Assembly (NCBI GenBank): GCA_030849065.1
Contig: JASAON010001388.1
Span: forward strand, 1 to 19,591
DNA from: Jaenimonas drosophilae
Taxonomy: Eukaryota; Euglenozoa; Kinetoplastea; Trypanosomatida; Trypanosomatidae
DNA: 19,591 nt
Reading direction: 5' to 3'
Shown: piece by piece, positions 6,884 through 14,973 of the stretch
Layout of the letters: the number at the start of each line of letters is the position of its first letter
Position numbering within the stretch: position 1 is the stretch's first letter
The notes under the pieces: model-generated
What the model was told of the DNA's origin: nothing
What the model saw: the letters and a program-made list of their open reading frames with translations, nothing else
Database searches by the model: none
Translations under genes and position numbers: made by a program

Positions 6884-7357
6884 TCACATGGTGTTGTTGT
6901 TCTTGCCATCATCCAACACCCCTGCACCTGCCTCCTGTGGAGCTCGACCAATGATGATGTGCGGGTTTACGTGAATCGGGCCCACAATGGGCAACGCTGC
7001 ACCTACACCAGCTGTGGCATGATGATGTTGGCAGAGCTGCTTCAGCCGTGCCGTCGCAACACCTTCGTTGATCTCCGCCAACCACGGTGCCTCTACACGT
7101 TCCAGCAAGCTGTAGTAGGCCTCCACATTATCCATGTGCTTGATGCTCGTGAGGTGCAGCTTGCGGCATGATGCGGTGGTGCTAATGAAGAGGTCGCAGT
7201 AGTCGCAGTAGAAGATGCGATCATCTAATTCGTTGTGGCGGCGATGATATTGCCGCAGCGCGCGACGTTGTTCCGGCGTTTTCTTCGCCAACTTTCGGCG
7301 CTGCACAAAACGTCGGCGCTCCTCCTCGGTGATGTCAGTGGCGGAGGAAGAAAACAT
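6884..7357 (-). CDS. U1 small nuclear ribonucleoprotein C (U1C)
   Basis: The 157-residue product contains the U1C-type zinc finger FYCDYCDLFIS (49-59) with ligands C51, C54, H68 and H74, continuing KHMDNVEAYYSLLE (73-86). This is close to the canonical U1C pattern, though the Cys-to-His spacing is one residue shorter than in human U1C. U1C stabilises pairing of U1 snRNA with 5' splice sites in the nucleus. In kinetoplastids cis-introns are very few but a U1 snRNP exists, so a U1C is expected. Unusually, about 48 residues rich in R, K and E precede the finger, whereas in most eukaryotes it starts near residue 6. The tail has an H/A/G-rich part and ends NNNT. Start is the only upstream ATG. A different matrin-type finger is possible, but the FYCDYCD block strongly favours U1C. 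Confidence 0.82.
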   Translation of the reverse strand: MFSSSATDITEEERRRFVQRRKLAKKTPEQRRALRQYHRRHNELDDRIFYCDYCDLFISTTASCRKLHLTSIKHMDNVEAYYSLLERVEAPWLAEINEGVATARLKQLCQHHHATAGVGAALPIVGPIHVNPHIIIGRAPQEAGAGVLDDGKNNNTM

Positions 7358-7388
7358 TCACTCTGACCTACAACAACAACAACTAGTA

Positions 7389-7420
7389 CTACAACAACAA
7401 GAAGGAAGAGATGGAGAGAG
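7389..7420 (-). promoter_or_regulatory. Predicted trans-splice acceptor for the U1C gene
   Basis: On the minus strand CTCTCTCCATCTCTTCCTTC is followed by a TTG repeat and AGs at 7390-7389 and 7384-7383, 26-32 bases upstream of the start codon. Confidence 0.5.
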
Positions 7421-7559
7421 CAGATTGCGGCAACAGGAGCAGAGCACACCAGATACAACAACACCACAATATACACGCCACATCTTGTGATAGATCTTCA
7501 TCCAACACGCACACACACACACAAACCGTTTCAACCATCATTATCATCATGATGTATCA

Positions 7560-8651
7560 TCAATCATCGTGGTGGCTCACGGCAACTACTTGACGACGAA
7601 AGAGCCGCGAAGCTCTGCTGTTCTTGTGGCTCAACATGAAGCCCAACAACACCAACCCCGCAGAGATGGATACGGCGCACGTTAGTGTGATGGCACGTGC
7701 GGGGTTGTACTTTTGATGCTCATCCCACACATAGCTAATCTCCACATCTGCACCATGATGATGATGTTGTTGTTGTTGTTGCCCTGAATGATTGTGTAGG
7801 ACAAGATTCGGTGGCAGATGCATCATCATGAATGGGCGAAGATGATCAACCACAACCCCACGCGCAACATCAAATGGCGCGTACTCATACTCCACGCGAA
7901 AGAAGGTGAGACGGTTATGTACCTCCGCCGACTTGAAGCCAAAGAAGAGGTGCAAACGATGAAGTACGTAGATATCGTTGCCATGCACGTCACCACGACC
8001 CTCTGCATCCTCAGCCTCCACGCGGTTGCGTTGGGCAAAGGTGAGAAGATGAAGCCGGCTGATGAAGTGGCGTCGTGTCGCGAGCGGAATCCATGTTGTT
8101 TCCTTGCGAAAATCACGTCCAAGGCTCAGACGAATGGCGAGCGCGCTCTCCACCACCTCCCGTGACGTGGATGTATTCAGCTCACGTGCCGCCGCCCGTA
8201 TCCACGCCCCGAGAGGCAGCTCAGCGTGTTTCGAGATGCCAAAACGTGGTCCGTGTGATGGTGGCACCTGACGACGAATCTGATTGCGATGCACGCCTCC
8301 GCCGTGTTGTGCCAACAACACATCCGGGCTCAGCGGCTGCAACATCTCTGCCGCCGCCTCCTCCATCTCCTCCTTGGCAGGTGAAGCGGCGCTCACATCA
8401 TGTACTTCTTCATCTTCGGTGTTGTGCTCGCCAAAATCAAAGAAGCCGCGCGCCTGGCGTTGCGTGCGGAGATAAATCGTCATGGGTACCGACGAGCCCA
8501 TGCGCCACCCGGCCGTTGCGCGCGCGTCTGCGGAGTCAGCGAAGAGGAGGATGAGCACCAACATCAATACCACAACACGGAGTTGCCCACGTGATGATGA
8601 TGATGATGTACTGCCATCACCATGATGGCGATGTGAAAGATATGCCTTCAT
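7560..8651 (-). CDS. Hypothetical type I membrane protein
   Basis: I do not recognise this 363-residue protein. It starts MKAYLSHRHH, then has a hydrophobic signal-like segment VVVLMLVLILLF (about 26-37) with a plausible cleavage after ADA (41-43). A long region follows that would be lumenal or extracellular. A single transmembrane helix AITLTCAVSISAGLVLLGFML (about 320-340) comes next, and then a short basic tail (SHKNSRASRLFRRQ). Potential N-glycosylation sites NTS and NHS are present. The lumenal part has an acidic stretch (about 76-107) and a well-formed section (about 145-290) rich in R, H, F and L that looks like a folded beta-rich domain, then a Q/H repeat from triplet expansion. The layout suits a secretory-pathway or cell-surface protein. 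The open frame extends to a GTG at 8669; the ATG at 8651 is the first. Confidence 0.7.
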   Translation of the reverse strand: MKAYLSHRHHGDGSTSSSSSRGQLRVVVLMLVLILLFADSADARATAGWRMGSSVPMTIYLRTQRQARGFFDFGEHNTEDEEVHDVSAASPAKEEMEEAAAEMLQPLSPDVLLAQHGGGVHRNQIRRQVPPSHGPRFGISKHAELPLGAWIRAAARELNTSTSREVVESALAIRLSLGRDFRKETTWIPLATRRHFISRLHLLTFAQRNRVEAEDAEGRGDVHGNDIYVLHRLHLFFGFKSAEVHNRLTFFRVEYEYAPFDVARGVVVDHLRPFMMMHLPPNLVLHNHSGQQQQQHHHHGADVEISYVWDEHQKYNPARAITLTCAVSISAGLVLLGFMLSHKNSRASRLFRRQVVAVSHHDD

Positions 8652-8702
8652 CCTTGTGTTGTGGCACACTCACAGACAAGATCTTACGAAGTCGCAAATA
8701 CT

Positions 8703-8738
8703 CTTGGATGATGATGATGATGATGGGGAAGAGGAGGT
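8703..8738 (-). promoter_or_regulatory. Predicted trans-splice acceptor for the type I membrane protein gene
   Basis: On the minus strand a short tract CCTCCTCTTCCCC is followed by ATC repeats and AG at 8704-8703, about 52 bases before the start codon. The tract is short, so the call is weaker than the others. Confidence 0.4.
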
Positions 8739-8862
8739 TAGTCATGAATGAAGATTCTTCATCCATGATGCAGAAACATGCAACGTGAATGTTGATGTTC
8801 GCGTACATGATCATAAATGAGGTTAGTGTGTGTGTTGTGCTGTGATAAGCATCCCAAGCTCC

Positions 8863-9594
8863 TCAGCGACCACCCTTATTGATGGTGTAGGACGCACGTT
8901 TCCGCGGAGGAGGTGGCGGACGAGATGTTGCCGAAGATGTTTTTGTTGTTGTTGTTGTTGTTGCGGTGGGCTTTCCTGCACTTGATGATGATGACGTTGA
9001 TGATGCAGAAGTTGTCGCGGGCTTTACACCGCCCACGCGACGTGCCGCCATCTTTTGCGCAAGACGTTGTGCTGGACGGAATCCAAGTGCGATGATCAGC
9101 ACCTGCAGTGGCAGCAAACCAACGGCAACGCAGTGGCCTCCGTGCGCGGCGGTGAGCTTCTCCGGATTCAACGTGAAGGGCCCGACGTGCACCGCGTTGC
9201 TCCACACGCTACCATCGAAGTCAATGAGCGACATGAATGGATAGTGCCACGCACGAAGATGCTCCACAACATCATCTCTGGTGATGATGCGCGCCCAAAA
9301 GAGAAGGCCGAAGCCGCCCGTGAGGAGGAGCTCCATCGATAGCTGCGCCGTCGCGATTTGCGTGGCGTTTGCAACGAGAAAACGCACGAGACGATAGCGC
9401 ATCCACGCAGGACCGGGCTGCCACGCTGGTGTTTGCGCGCCAACGTTGAAGGGGTTGGCCTTCACCACACCTGCACGAAAAGATGATGATGTTGGTGATG
9501 ATGATGTTGGTGAGGATGCCCACCGACGGCTGCTACACAAGGTGGTCTGCCGGCTGCTGGCAAAGATACGTCTCGCCACCAACATGGAACGCAT
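8863..9594 (-). CDS. Mitochondrial-looking two-helix membrane protein, possibly DUF1279/FAM210-like
   Basis: The 243-residue product starts MRSMLVARRIFASSRQ, a basic, acid-free segment typical of a mitochondrial presequence. A hydrophobic segment with TAQLSMELLLTGGFGLLFWA lies at about 84-103, then HLRAWHYPF, a loop with SLIDFDGS, and a second hydrophobic helix VAVGLLPLQVLIIALGF at about 157-173, followed by RPAQRLAQK. The tail (about 190-243) is low-complexity S/T with a proline run and a basic end. Helix, acidic linker, helix and an amphipathic basic segment resemble the DUF1279/FAM210 arrangement of mitochondrial membrane proteins, but I see no diagnostic motif and hold this loosely. The frame reaches a TTG at 9597; the first ATG is 9594, 44 bases after a splice acceptor. 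Confidence 0.6.
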   Translation of the reverse strand: MRSMLVARRIFASSRQTTLCSSRRWASSPTSSSPTSSSFRAGVVKANPFNVGAQTPAWQPGPAWMRYRLVRFLVANATQIATAQLSMELLLTGGFGLLFWARIITRDDVVEHLRAWHYPFMSLIDFDGSVWSNAVHVGPFTLNPEKLTAAHGGHCVAVGLLPLQVLIIALGFRPAQRLAQKMAARRVGGVKPATTSASSTSSSSSAGKPTATTTTTTKTSSATSRPPPPPRKRASYTINKGGR

Positions 9595-9637
9595 CAACGT
9601 TGCTTCGTTCTTGTGTGTGTGTGTGCTTGTGTGCTAT

Positions 9638-9663
9638 CTTGAAGAATAATGAAAAAAAATATG
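9638..9663 (-). promoter_or_regulatory. Predicted trans-splice acceptor for the two-helix protein gene
   Basis: On the minus strand ATATTTTTTTTCATTATTC leads to TTCAAG, with AG at 9639-9638. A further tract (CTTTTCTTCTTTTCTG, plus about 9811-9829) with AG at 9803-9802 is an alternative. Confidence 0.5.
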
Positions 9664-9709
9664 GAGATGTAGCATGCGCACACGTCATGTTCGTTCCGCC
9701 TCATCATCG

Positions 9710-9727
9710 TGATCATGATCATGATCA
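9710..9727. repeat. Palindromic GATCAT repeat
   Basis: Three tandem GATCAT units make an 18-bp perfect palindrome between the export-factor gene and the two-helix protein gene. Confidence 0.8.
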
Positions 9728-9871
9728 TGGCTGTACGTCACACATCTTTTTTTCTTTTCAGTACATTCATCACGGAATGCATGCATTAACCGCCACACTT
9801 ACTCGTTAGAAACAGAAAAGAAGAAAAGTGTTGCATGAACGACGGACTTCAGCATCCATGATCATCATCGA

Positions 9872-10178
9872 TCACTTCTTGCGCGATGTTCGTGAATCGG
9901 GCTTGCGTGTGGGTGTTCGTCGAGTGTTTCGTGCGCCATCCTCCTCCTTCTTGCTGGATGCTCGTGCCACATCACGCTGATCATCCCGAGACGTCGTCGG
10001 TGGTACGTCAGGATGATCAAATACCTGCGTATGATGCGCATTCATCAGCTCCGCCACTTGCACAATGAGCGAGCGAGGAAGGACGTGTGGCGTACTTCCC
10101 CACGGACTTGGCGCGGAAACAATATCCGCCTCCTCCGCCACAGGACGATTAAGCAATGAAAAGATGCGAAAGCTCTGC

Positions 10179-10209
<31 letters not shown>

Positions 10210-13153
10210 GTGCGTTTTCATCCAGAAATGCGTTGAGTAGCTCCGTGATGGCCTCTTCCGCCGCCACCATCTTTTCGTTGCGCTGCTCCGCATTCGCCAA
10301 TGATGCATCGTCGCTGAGCGGTGGCGTTGGCGGGCCAAACACGAGCGCATCGAGCGCCGCCCGCTCCGCCGCATCGCTGGTGCATCTCTCCATCACCATT
10401 GACACGAGCGCCACCCCATCACGGCAGCTCTCCAGCCCGAGCTCAACCACGAGCTGCGCCACACGCGTGGAGCGGTGGGCGGTGTAGTAGGCACCATCGC
10501 CATCCTCCATGGAACGCAACATGAGAACATCGTTGCTCAACACCATTTTTGGCGAGCGCCGCCGCTCCCACGTGCGGTTCTGCGCCGGAAGCTCCTTCGC
10601 CGTGAATGTTAAGACACGGTCGTAGGCGCACGCCAACGTGTTGCGTTGGTGCATGCTCGGCAACGTCCACGTCATGGCACCATGGAGAGTAACGACATAC
10701 AACACCGGTTGTGTCTGTTGCGCCCCACCAAAGGTTGCTGCTGTTGGCTTCTTGTTGTTGTTGTTGTTGTTGCGTGAAGAGGATGATGATGATGATGATG
10801 AGGTGCGTTGCTTCACCGCGGCGAGGTCCATCTTCACAATCGAGATGGCCGCACCGTGGAGGTTGTGGCTCACGGAAAAACGCTCCGCATAAATCGTGGT
10901 TTGGTAGGCCAACATGCAATGATCTGCGCCACGACTCACACGTGGCAGCGCCACTCGTCCAGCCAACAAGTTGCGTGAGCAGTTCTTCATGGCCACATCA
11001 AAGATACGTAAGTCGGCCATGTCTGCCGCACTCAGACGCATGCCGGTGTAGCTCAAATCGTGCTCCACCTCACGTGCCAACTTCATGCGCGAGGGATCAG
11101 CAAATGTTAAGCCGGGCACCAACGATAGTGAAAAGATGCAAGATGGATGAAGATATCGATGTGGGAAGTTGTCGGCGTCGGCATCCTCCTCCAACACGCT
11201 GATGTACGTCGGAGAGGCATCTGCATCTGCATCTGCGGATGACGTTGATGTTGGTGTTGGTGTTGGTGCGTTGGGCCACTCACCCCATCCTACTTCTGGA
11301 AGCATGCGATGGCCATCGTTGTTGTACGCCTTCAGCTCCATCGTCGTGTGCGGGATGCGGCGGGACTCCCACACATACACGATGCGCGAGAGGCTATCGA
11401 GCACCGCCTCAACCTCATCATAGTTTAGGCCACCATCCATCTTCTTGTTGTTGGATGATGATGATGCTGATGGATCTTGTTGTTGCATCATCTCCATCAA
11501 GTAGGCTGACGTTGGCAGTGCGTGTGGCATGGCCAGCGGCGGCCGACGAATGGGTGCCCCATCCAACGCACGCAAACGTGGCAGGCATCTCCGCACCTGT
11601 TCCTGATACTCTGGCTTGCGTGTGATGAGGTTGTCCTTCAAGGATAATCGCAACAAACGTTGTGCGAAGTGGCTGCGTAGTGCGAAGAGGAAGCGCATCG
11701 AGCTCAACCGATTGTGGCTGAGGTCCAGGGCGAGGAGGCTCTCCTCCGCGTGATGTTTGTGCAGCGATGCGATGATGGCGTCAGCGTCGGTGAGATGGCA
11801 GCGACGGAGAGCGAGACTGCGAAGGACGAGGCGGTGATGGCGGAGTTGGGGGATGGTGAAGGTGGATCGGCGTGATGTACGTACTCGTGTAGTGCCACCA
11901 CGTACATCATCATCATCTTCTTCGGTTTCCCATGGCGTACGCCCCATCTTTCGCTCACGATTGAAGACGACGAACATCCACTCCAACACCTCCACGAGCT
12001 CCTCGGCGAGAGCTGGCGTACTCAGCTGCACCTCCTTCTCCGATACTCGTCCATGTGCGAGGGGCGCGAATGTACGCTGATTCTTCTTCATCTCATCGTT
12101 GCCACGTTGCGCATCATCATCAACATCATCATCAACATCGTCTTCACCCTCGAAGTAGGCACGTGTACGTGCGTGAATGAAGCTCTTCTTCTGATGTTGG
12201 CTGAGGTAGGCCACCAATCCGGGCAACGAGCTCAGGTCCACGACGCCAACATCCGGGCGGCACACAACATGCGTGATGATGCGCTCCTCCTCCTTCTCCA
12301 CCATGGCACAAAAATCAGATGATGCGAGGTAGGCATCAATCTTCTCACGCATGGCATCCACATCATCATCATTGTTGTTGTTGTTGTTGTTGTGTGCTGC
12401 ATCATCTTCTTCAGCCATCATCTTCATCTCCGCCTCCTTCTCCATGGCTCGACGCACATCTCGCACCAAACGTTGCGGAACGGCGATGATGCGCTGCCAC
12501 AGCACACACGCAATCAGTCGTTGAAGATGTGTGAAGCTGCCAAAAACACGCGCACGCTCCTGTGCCCATGCAGCTTCAGCACGTGCGTTGCGTACACGTT
12601 GTGTGGTGTTGGATGATGATGGTGCTGCACCTCCTGTTGTTGTTGTTGTTGTGGGTGAGGATGCTGATGCTGCATCCTTGGCGTCTTCGTGCTGCACCGC
12701 CTGACGAGCACGCTTCAGCGACTGTTGTACGCCAACGCGATGATGATAGGGGCACCGACGCATCTTGAGCTGCACGAGGCGCTCCTCAACTTCTGCGTCA
12801 AGGTTCCACTGAAGATAGGCGGGCTCCTGCTTCAGCTCATCCAACATGTGCGCCACGAAGGCGGTCTTGTTCTTCGTGGTTGTTGCCACAACATCACCAC
12901 CACCACCACCATCAACATCATCTCCTGTGGCGATGAGGTCCATCTGTAGTTCGTACATCTCCGTGGCACGCTTCAGGAGCTCTGCCTCCTTATCCTTGGC
13001 GAGCTTGTGCCGCAACGTTTGCTCAACGTGGTACGCACGGCAACGGCCGCTGCGCTGCAATGTTGGGCATGGCGTGGTGAGACGTGATGCCGCATCCCGA
13101 CGGAAGGTCTGGGCCGTGGAGTAGGCGGAATAGCCACGTGAGTTGGAGAGCAT
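9872..13153 (-). CDS. NXF/Mex67-like mRNA export factor (LRR + NTF2-like), oversized
   Basis: The 1093-residue product has a leucine-rich-repeat block at about 435-535 (LRSLALRRCHLTD, LLALDLSHNRLSSM, LLRLSLKDNLI, ending LPRLRALDGAPI). An NTF2-like domain follows at about 575-885, with the landmarks HPSCIFSLSLVPG, PVLYVVTLHGAMTW, RVLTFTAK and KMVLSNDVLMLRS. LRR ending in a LPxLxxLDG cap directly before NTF2 is the NXF1/Mex67 order; these proteins carry mRNPs through the nuclear pore, with the NTF2-like domain binding a p15/Mtr2 partner. A UBA-like helical stretch may follow (about 896-940). The first 430 residues are unusual: a Cys/His cluster (C29, C38, H42), charged helices and N/D runs; I see no clear RRM. 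Inserted low-complexity loops inside the NTF2 region (about 625-665, 783-815) and an acidic run near 984-993 explain the length. Kinetoplastids have more than one Mex67 homologue; which one this is cannot be said. Confidence 0.75.
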
Positions 13154-13184
13154 GTTGCTGATGATGATTTATATGTACGTGTGC

Positions 13185-13203
13185 GTGTGTGTGTGTGTGT
13201 GTG
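13185..13203. repeat. GT microsatellite in the export-factor leader
   Basis: About nine GT units, reading (CA)n on the sense strand and followed by CGTACATATA, much like the VPS51 leader. Confidence 0.85.
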
Positions 13204-13221
13204 CTTCACCAAGCTGTGCTT

Positions 13222-13252
13222 CTGCAAATCAGAGAGAAGGAGAGAGAAGAAA
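13222..13252 (-). promoter_or_regulatory. Predicted trans-splice acceptor for the export-factor gene
   Basis: On the minus strand CTTTCTTCTCTCTCCTTCTC runs into TGATTTGCAG, with AG at 13223-13222, 68 bases before the ATG. It is one of the best tracts in the window. Confidence 0.6.
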
Positions 13253-13378
13253 GTACGTGTGTAGCACAACATGAATGACGATCAGATCATTCGCACAAAC
13301 ACAACGATACGCAAAGATGTGCAAAAGTATGTGTGAGAAATACATCCAACACACTTAAATGCTCTGCTGCAACAACAA

Positions 13379-13399
13379 CAACACACACACACACACACA
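13379..13399. repeat. CA microsatellite downstream of the MCM-like gene
   Basis: About ten AC units in the 3' flank of the gene at 13433-14695; on the sense strand this is (GT)n, complementary to the (CA)n run about 190 bases further along the same transcript. Confidence 0.85.
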
Positions 13400-13432
13400 T
13401 ACACGTACACGTACATACACGTGTGTTGCTCA

Positions 13433-14695
13433 TCAATGCACGCAAATCAGAATGGTCGCGCAGAAGTCAGAAGGTGCGTCGGCGGTTGCGGAGATCTCAT
13501 CCATAATGGAGGCACGCCGCTCTGACTTGGCCACCGCCGTGCCAACTTCCACGCGTGCACGGCGCCACAACAAGCGGCGTCGTTCATCTTCATCATTCAT
13601 CGATGATGATGATGATGATGTTGTTGTTGTTGTGCCATCGTCCTTTGTCTTCTCCACGGCTGCAACAAAGCTCACGATGAGATAGCCGCCACTATGTACC
13701 AGCGAGAGTGCCTCTGCCACACCCAACACTTCACCACGAACACTCTTGGCCGATGATGATGATGATGATGATAGAGGAGTGTGTTGTTGGTGAAGATGCA
13801 TGACGAGACAAAGATTCACGAGATGTGCGTGGCGTAGAGGAAGAAGTTGCAACATGTGCTTCATGTTGATGCTCAGTTCTGCACCAGCCTGATGCCGATG
13901 GAGCTGGCGTACCAATGCGCCATGTTCTTCCTCCAGGAGCATCCCCGCATTTGCTGCACGCGTCGAGAGTGGCACAAAAATAAGCTCCACGCGATCTGGA
14001 AGGAGCTCCAACTCCGTTGACGTGTGCAACGCAACATGCGTGAATGAGGCATCGTGGGCGTTGAGATCCATGATGGCCATCAATGAAGACGACGATGATG
14101 ACGATGATGATGATGATGCAAGACGTGAGATGAGTGCCATGAAGGCCAAGCGAGCTCCACGCAACGCACGCAGACCCGTTGTGTGTACGTGCGGCCAAGA
14201 CGTCCCATTCTCCAACAACAACAAATCTTCAGGTTGATGCTCAGCGGTGCTCAGCGTCCACGTTGCGAGACGCTGCTCACCATCACGCACACTCACGTCG
14301 TGGTTGGCACGCACCTCTTCATCTTCCATCACCGCGTTGATGTTGTTGTTGTTGTTGTTGGCCAGCGGTGAAGAGAGGATGATCTCATCTGGTGTGTGGG
14401 GATGCAGAAGCTCCGCCACCACTTCCGGGGCAATTTCTGCCAACGATGATGTTGCCGCATTCGTGGAGATGAGATGCACGGCGTGTTGGCCGTACACCTC
14501 CAACCTCTCACCAACACGCAGGCCATCTGCCTCTCCATGCGCAGCAACGAACATGTTTGTGGGTGCTGATGATGAGGTTGGTGCGGTGGCATCTGTTGTA
14601 ATGCGGCCGAGGCCCAAGACAGAGCGTCGGTGATGAATCGCTGCACGCAAACGTGGTGCGCCTACTCCACCTATCCATCGTGTGTGTGCCAGCAT
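13433..14695 (-). CDS. Hypothetical protein with degenerate MCM-like signatures
   Basis: The product is about 420 residues and I assign it to no family firmly. Two blocks recall the MCM helicase family. PTNMFVAAHGEADGLRVGERLEVYG (about 45-69) resembles the OB-fold P-x-x-M-V...D-x-V-x-P-G-D-x-V-x-V-x-G pattern. ELLPDRVELIFVPLSTRA (about 229-246) resembles the LLSRFDLIFVL arginine-finger segment, with an Arg (about 235) in the right place, and is followed by a helix ending QLHRH like HVLRxHR. No Walker A or Walker B is present, so any relative would be an inactive MCMDC2-type protein. Serine, threonine and asparagine runs (about 113-118, 194-203 and others) come from triplet repeats. The frame is open 19 codons upstream of the ATG, to a TAG that is part of the predicted splice acceptor; ATG 14695 is the only upstream ATG in frame. 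Confidence 0.65.
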   Translation of the reverse strand: MLAHTRWIGGVGAPRLRAAIHHRRSVLGLGRITTDATAPTSSSAPTNMFVAAHGEADGLRVGERLEVYGQHAVHLISTNAATSSLAEIAPEVVAELLHPHTPDEIILSSPLANNNNNNINAVMEDEEVRANHDVSVRDGEQRLATWTLSTAEHQPEDLLLLENGTSWPHVHTTGLRALRGARLAFMALISRLASSSSSSSSSSSLMAIMDLNAHDASFTHVALHTSTELELLPDRVELIFVPLSTRAANAGMLLEEEHGALVRQLHRHQAGAELSINMKHMLQLLPLRHAHLVNLCLVMHLHQQHTPLSSSSSSSAKSVRGEVLGVAEALSLVHSGGYLIVSFVAAVEKTKDDGTTTTTSSSSSSMNDEDERRRLLWRRARVEVGTAVAKSERRASIMDEISATADAPSDFCATILICVH

Positions 14696-14749
14696 CTCCT
14701 CCACCACTTCCTTTTGGATGTACGCAGTGAGAGGTGCCTTGGTCGGTGC

Positions 14750-14785
14750 CTACAATCACAAACAAGAACAAAGAAAAAGAAAAAC
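14750..14785 (-). promoter_or_regulatory. Predicted trans-splice acceptor for the MCM-like gene
   Basis: On the minus strand TTTTTCTTTTTCTTTGTTC runs into TGATTGTAG, with AG at 14751-14750, 54 bases before the ATG. This is a very strong acceptor. The 54 bases after it are stop-free in the frame of the gene. Confidence 0.6.
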
Positions 14786-14948
14786 TGAAGTTTGCCAGAC
14801 GTAAATGAGATGTGAAACAACACAACATCATCTCAATGAAGAGTGATGGAGGTATCATATGCATACTTGTGCAATCCAAAACACAAGTCAGGCCGCTCGT
14901 TGGCTGGTACATCTCAACACAACCACCACCACAACAAGAAAACGCACG

Positions 14949-14968
14949 TGTGTGTGTGTGTGTGTGTG
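14949..14968. repeat. GT microsatellite just after the kinase stop codon
   Basis: Ten GT units, reading (CA)n on the sense strand, start six bases beyond the kinase stop codon (14976-14974). Confidence 0.85.
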
Positions 14969-14973
14969 AGTGC

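Noticed and set aside
14751..14863. Cis-intron joining an upstream ATGTACCAG exon to the MCM-like gene
   Set aside because: The GTATGC donor-like site leaves the exon in the wrong phase for the downstream frame, so a trans-splice acceptor is simpler; reported only as something to test.
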